From an uncultured Prevotellaceae bacterium (GTDB taxonomy: Bacteria > Bacteroidota > Bacteroidia > Bacteroidales > Bacteroidaceae): DNA of 64,000 nucleotides. The stretch lies in NCBI GenBank assembly GCA_902774925.1, contig CACYKE010000029.1, positions 1 through 64,000 of the forward strand, in the 5' to 3' direction. Of the stretch, positions 60,938 through 64,000 are shown piece after piece (position 1 is the first letter of the stretch; every line of letters begins with the position of its first letter). A model generated the notes under the pieces. That model was not told where the DNA came from, did no database searches, and saw only the letters and a list, made by a program, of their open reading frames with translations. The position numbers were made by a program, and so were the translations under genes.

Positions 60938-62344
60938 ATGAACAGGAACTTAACTTACTCGGTATTGGTGCTTGTTGCCGCGCTCGCGGCAGCATGCTCC
61001 AGTAGTGAGGATATGATAGGCAACGAGGGTACTGGCAACGAGAGCAATGCTCCGCTTACCATCCTCGGAACCTCTGGGCAAGGCGTCATGAATACAGGCG
61101 CCTCCTATGGGGAGTACACTGCCTTCATCAACGTGCCGGGCAAGTGGTCTGTAGCAACTTCGAAAGGTTTGGCGAATGTCTATCCGTCGGTTGGCGAGGG
61201 TCCTACTACAGCTGTTGTTCAGGTGGGTGAGAACTGGGGATCTGTGCGCGAGAATGTTCTGACGCTCACGACCCAGGGTGCAGCCACACGAGCTGGTGGA
61301 GAGAGCCAGTATAATATGTCTATTGTCCAATCGAGCAGTCCCTCGCTGGACTCCATCTCGACGGTATTCTCCGCCAACAAAGGTGCCGGCTACAGCTATA
61401 TGCCCGGTGGCGAGTATTGCGACGGAGCTCTGATTCAGCTGTTCAACCTCGTTACGCTCGACAGTATCCAGCGTGCCACAGGTGTCAGGCTGATTTCCGA
61501 TGTCATTTTCCCGCAGACTACTCAGGAAGTGGTCACCGCAGACAGTGAGAAGGGTCTCACCAAAAGCCTTACCGTCAACGCTTCGGTCGGCATGAATTTC
61601 GGTTCGATAAAGAGCAAGGGTAAGGAAAGTGGTAGCGGCAGTGGCAGTGTCGGTGTCGATGTGGGAAAAGGTCATGAAGAGAAATCTAAGAACAAGTTTG
61701 CGCTCAAGCGTCTGACGACCACCCAGTTCACCCGCGAGATTCAGTACATGAATGTCATGGATTTGTTGGAAAAGGCCACCACACGTGAAGAGAAGATGAA
61801 GCTGCTGTCGCCGGGATTCTACTCCGTTCAGGAGACGTTTGCCAAGGACATTGCTGCTGCAAAAGGTAATCAGACGAAGCAGTATGAAATCTGCGACAGG
61901 TTCTTGGATGAGTTTGGTCCTTGCTTCATCAGCAAGTCGGTGATGGGCTCGGTACTCGACTATCAGATCAGTGTCGATAGCACGCTGCTCCGCGATACAT
62001 TAGGTGTCAAGGTGGCTCTCGAGGCGAGCTTCCAGACCAAGGTGAAGGACAGGTCGGTAGGCGGTACGGCGACGTTCGATATTGGCGTTTCCAAAGAAGC
62101 CACAGAACTGATGAGTAAGACAACGGCGACAGTCAAGGTGCGCGGTGGCGATGTGAGCCAGGTGTGTATCCTTGTCACTGGCGGTCAGTTGTATAACGAT
62201 CAAATCACGGCATGGCAGAACAGTTGTCGTCCCACCCTTGCCGTGATGGTCGATATGTCGCTGGTCCCCATCTATGTGCTTATTGCCGATGCGCCAGCCC
62301 GCGAAGTGTTGATGAACTACTTTAAATTAAAATTAGGACAGTGA
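60938..62344 (+). CDS. MACPF-like lipoprotein with a BACON-like N-terminal domain (second of four)
   Basis: 468 residues; lipobox AAAC (Cys20). A BACON-like part near 45-130 (GKWSVATSKGLANVYPSVGE; VQVGENWGSVRENVLTL). The MACPF-like region then starts GAGYSYMPGGEYCDGALIQL. The signature-equivalent segment is EFGPCFISKSVMGSVLDYQI (near 325), with Thr-His replaced by Pro-Cys. A later RGGDVSQVCILVTGGQLYND (near 401) matches its neighbours. The Gly/Ser run at about 230-243 (SGSGSGSVG) may be a membrane-inserting hairpin tip or a linker. It starts 13 bases after the first copy. Confidence 0.72.
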   Translation: MNRNLTYSVLVLVAALAAACSSSEDMIGNEGTGNESNAPLTILGTSGQGVMNTGASYGEYTAFINVPGKWSVATSKGLANVYPSVGEGPTTAVVQVGENWGSVRENVLTLTTQGAATRAGGESQYNMSIVQSSSPSLDSISTVFSANKGAGYSYMPGGEYCDGALIQLFNLVTLDSIQRATGVRLISDVIFPQTTQEVVTADSEKGLTKSLTVNASVGMNFGSIKSKGKESGSGSGSVGVDVGKGHEEKSKNKFALKRLTTTQFTREIQYMNVMDLLEKATTREEKMKLLSPGFYSVQETFAKDIAAAKGNQTKQYEICDRFLDEFGPCFISKSVMGSVLDYQISVDSTLLRDTLGVKVALEASFQTKVKDRSVGGTATFDIGVSKEATELMSKTTATVKVRGGDVSQVCILVTGGQLYNDQITAWQNSCRPTLAVMVDMSLVPIYVLIADAPAREVLMNYFKLKLGQ

Positions 62345-62377
62345 ACGTTGAACATTGAACGTTGAACATTGAACATT
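62344..62377. repeat. 14-base tandem word repeat between array genes two and three
   Basis: GAACGTTGAACATT occurs twice in tandem, followed by GAACATT and the next start codon; the array fills the gap exactly. AACGTT is palindromic. Confidence 0.8.
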
Positions 62378-63499
62378 ATGAAACATATATATTGTTTTCT
62401 CCTTCTTGCCTGTGCGCTTGGCATGGCTTCCTGCAGCAGTGACGACACGATGACAGATGAAGAGTTTTATGCTCTTTTAAGATCCCGTTATGGTATCACT
62501 GGGGCACCTAACGCAGATGGAGAGGGGGCGACAGGAACCTATGTGTCCCGTCTGCTGGCTCCTCCGGGCTTTGAGCGTGGCGTGGGCTATGCCTATGCTA
62601 CAGGTGCTGAGTATCTGGAGGGAGTGACCTTCAACATCTTCAACCTCAACTATCTGGACTCCATCCAGTATGTCAAGGGATTGAACTTTGTCAGCGACGA
62701 TTATACGCCGTATAGTGAGGAACAGATTATCACCGGTGAGACACGCGAAGCGGTGTCCAAGCAGTTGGCTCTGTCTGCAAGTGTTGGCGTCAACGTTATC
62801 GTGGCTGACATCAGCGTGACAGGTAACTTTTCCAAGGGAAGTGTAAAGGAAAGCGAGTCGGTGTTTGCCATGAAACGCACCAAGCGCGTGGCTTACTGCC
62901 GTGACCTTCAGTATAAGAATGTCATCATGTACTACAAGGAAACGGGCGACAGCATGGTCTTCGCACCAGGTTTCTATGCCGACTGGAAACTGCTTGAGGG
63001 CAACAACGTCAAGGAGGGAGATGTCAGCAACAAGATGGTTCTGGACTTCGTGAACAAGTGGGGTCGCGGCTTCGTAGCCCGCTCGTTCATGGGTGGCGTG
63101 CTGGAATATACATTGCAGATCGAGAAGTCTTCACTCACCGAGACCATGAGTGCCGGCGTGGCACTCAATGCCAGCATTGGACTCCTCGTCGGTGTCGAGG
63201 CATCGACCAGCGAACAGACCGAGCAGTTCAGCAAGATATCCCGTGACCGCTACAACCTTGACATCCATGTCCGCGGTGGCAATGTACAGGCTGTCACCGA
63301 GATTTTGTCAGGAGTCAACCCCGCTCCCCAGGGCATCAAGGAGTGGATGGAAAGTGTCAATTTCCCTCCCACTCCCGAAAGCGACAAATTGAAATTGTGT
63401 GCACTCACCGACGTAAAGATAGCATCCATGGCCAACCTCTTCACGGGTAAGGTGCAAGACCGTGTGAATTACATTTTGCGTACGAATGGGACGAAATAG
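62378..63499 (+). CDS. MACPF-like lipoprotein without BACON domain (third of four)
   Basis: 373 residues from the ATG at 62378 (an upstream TTG lies in the repeat). Lipobox MASC (Cys18). There is no BACON-like part; the MACPF-like region starts early with GVGYAYATGAEYLEGVTFNI (near 70). Signature-like KWGRGFVARSFMGGVLEYTL (near 227) keeps the Gly-Gly pair but not Thr-His. HVRGGNVQAVTEILSGV (near 296) corresponds to RGGD in the others. The stretch AVSKQLALSASVGVNVIVAD followed by ISVTGNFSKGS could form the amphipathic hairpins of a pore. The fourth copy follows 21 bases on. Confidence 0.72.
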   Translation: MKHIYCFLLLACALGMASCSSDDTMTDEEFYALLRSRYGITGAPNADGEGATGTYVSRLLAPPGFERGVGYAYATGAEYLEGVTFNIFNLNYLDSIQYVKGLNFVSDDYTPYSEEQIITGETREAVSKQLALSASVGVNVIVADISVTGNFSKGSVKESESVFAMKRTKRVAYCRDLQYKNVIMYYKETGDSMVFAPGFYADWKLLEGNNVKEGDVSNKMVLDFVNKWGRGFVARSFMGGVLEYTLQIEKSSLTETMSAGVALNASIGLLVGVEASTSEQTEQFSKISRDRYNLDIHVRGGNVQAVTEILSGVNPAPQGIKEWMESVNFPPTPESDKLKLCALTDVKIASMANLFTGKVQDRVNYILRTNGTK

Positions 63500-63520
63500 G
63501 CAAGAAAACAGGAATTAAGT

Positions 63521-64000
63521 ATGAAGTACACCTTATTATATTTATATATAGCAGCAGGCATGTTGGCGATGGCATCGTGCAGCAATGACGAGGATATACC
63601 CGTTGTTCCTGAGACATCTCAGGCTGCCGACGACTCCGAAGTCAGTTACGCGCCCATATCGTGGCTTGCCAGGGCCTATACCCCTGAAGATATTAAGCAA
63701 GTTGAAGATGACATCAACGCCATCCGTGGTGCCGGCTACACCTACAGGGATAATGAGTCCTACTGTGTCGGTACCGATATGGAGGTGTTCAATATGCGTA
63801 ACCTGCGCGATATGGAAAAGAAGTACAATACCTCCTTTCTTGTCGACGACTACAATCCCGCTACCGAGCAAAAGTTCTTCTACAGCACCAGCGTCAAGTC
63901 CCTGAGAGATTCCCTGGCGCTCGACATCGGTTTAGGTTTTAGCGCAGGTATGTTCTCGGTCGATTTGGATGTAGCCTTCAACAAGAAGAGCTTCTCTACC
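63521..64000 (+). CDS. MACPF-like lipoprotein, 3'-partial (fourth of four)
   Basis: Starts at the ATG at 63521 and stays open for 160 codons to the right edge. Signal MKYTLLYLYIAAGMLAMASC with lipobox Cys20. Then GAGYTYRDNESYCVGTDMEV, FNMRNLRDMEKKYNTSFLVD and KSLRDSLALDIGLGFSAG match the third gene segment by segment (GVGYAYATG..., FNLNYLDSIQYVKGLNFVSD, EAVSKQLALSASVG). No BACON-like part. The MACPF signature region lies beyond the window. Confidence 0.72.
   Translation, partial: MKYTLLYLYIAAGMLAMASCSNDEDIPVVPETSQAADDSEVSYAPISWLARAYTPEDIKQVEDDINAIRGAGYTYRDNESYCVGTDMEVFNMRNLRDMEKKYNTSFLVDDYNPATEQKFFYSTSVKSLRDSLALDIGLGFSAGMFSVDLDVAFNKKSFST

Overview
The window comes from a Bacteroidetes chromosome, most likely Prevotella or a close relative. 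The evidence is the recurrent -7 promoter element TAnnTTTG, lipoprotein signals of the Bacteroidales type, NigD-like, BACON-like and BtuG-like proteins, multi-enzyme polysaccharide-degrading operons, and Prevotella-like versions of L34, EF-P and Ung. There are no tRNA or rRNA genes, no CRISPR array and no recognisable transposase.

Layout. (1) About 1-12,974: a nonribosomal peptide synthetase (NRPS) cut off by the left edge. Four adenylation modules are visible, with an epimerization domain after the third, and a terminal thioesterase carries Cys where Ser is usual. The gene is split at about 8,500 by a frameshift that also removes part of the epimerization domain. (2) 12,991-18,720: a MacB-type export system in the same direction (one ATPase, two FtsX/MacB permeases, a periplasmic adaptor and a TolC-like outer-membrane protein), probably the exporter of the peptide. 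(3) 18,790-21,806: sufE, convergent with two tandem histidine acid phosphatases (phytase/MINPP type). (4) 21,884-35,081: an operon headed by an unrecognised protein and encoding GH3, GH2, GH106, an SGNH acetylesterase and a second GH2, without SusC/SusD. This points to breakdown of a rhamnose- and galactose-containing, acetylated glycan, probably pectic. (5) 35,145-50,315: mainly housekeeping genes: a thioredoxin-fold lipoprotein without its cysteines, ung, DUF3109, a five-gene reverse-strand operon (PASTA protein, RluA-family pseudouridine synthase, ddl, acyltransferase, NigD-like lipoprotein), a damaged rpmH, then efp, a GT2 glycosyltransferase, radC, a minimal penicillin-binding protein, a Rid-like protein, a DUF349 coiled-coil protein and corA. 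(6) 50,783-52,246: pepD. (7) 52,702-59,023: a reverse-strand operon resembling BtuB-BtuG-BtuF-BtuC vitamin B12 uptake, headed by a flippase-like membrane protein and lacking the ATPase. (8) 59,410 to the right edge: four tandem paralogous lipoproteins with MACPF (perforin-like) features; the last runs off the window.

The regions most worth a second look are the NRPS/exporter with its Cys-thioesterase, the MACPF lipoprotein array, and two similar small frameshifting deletions (NRPS and rpmH) that are either real mutations or assembly faults. Several short-repeat families also occur, some inside genes (30,541-30,602 and 34,938-34,992) and some between genes.

Family assignments rest on reading motifs and overall resemblance by eye. 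No database search was run.
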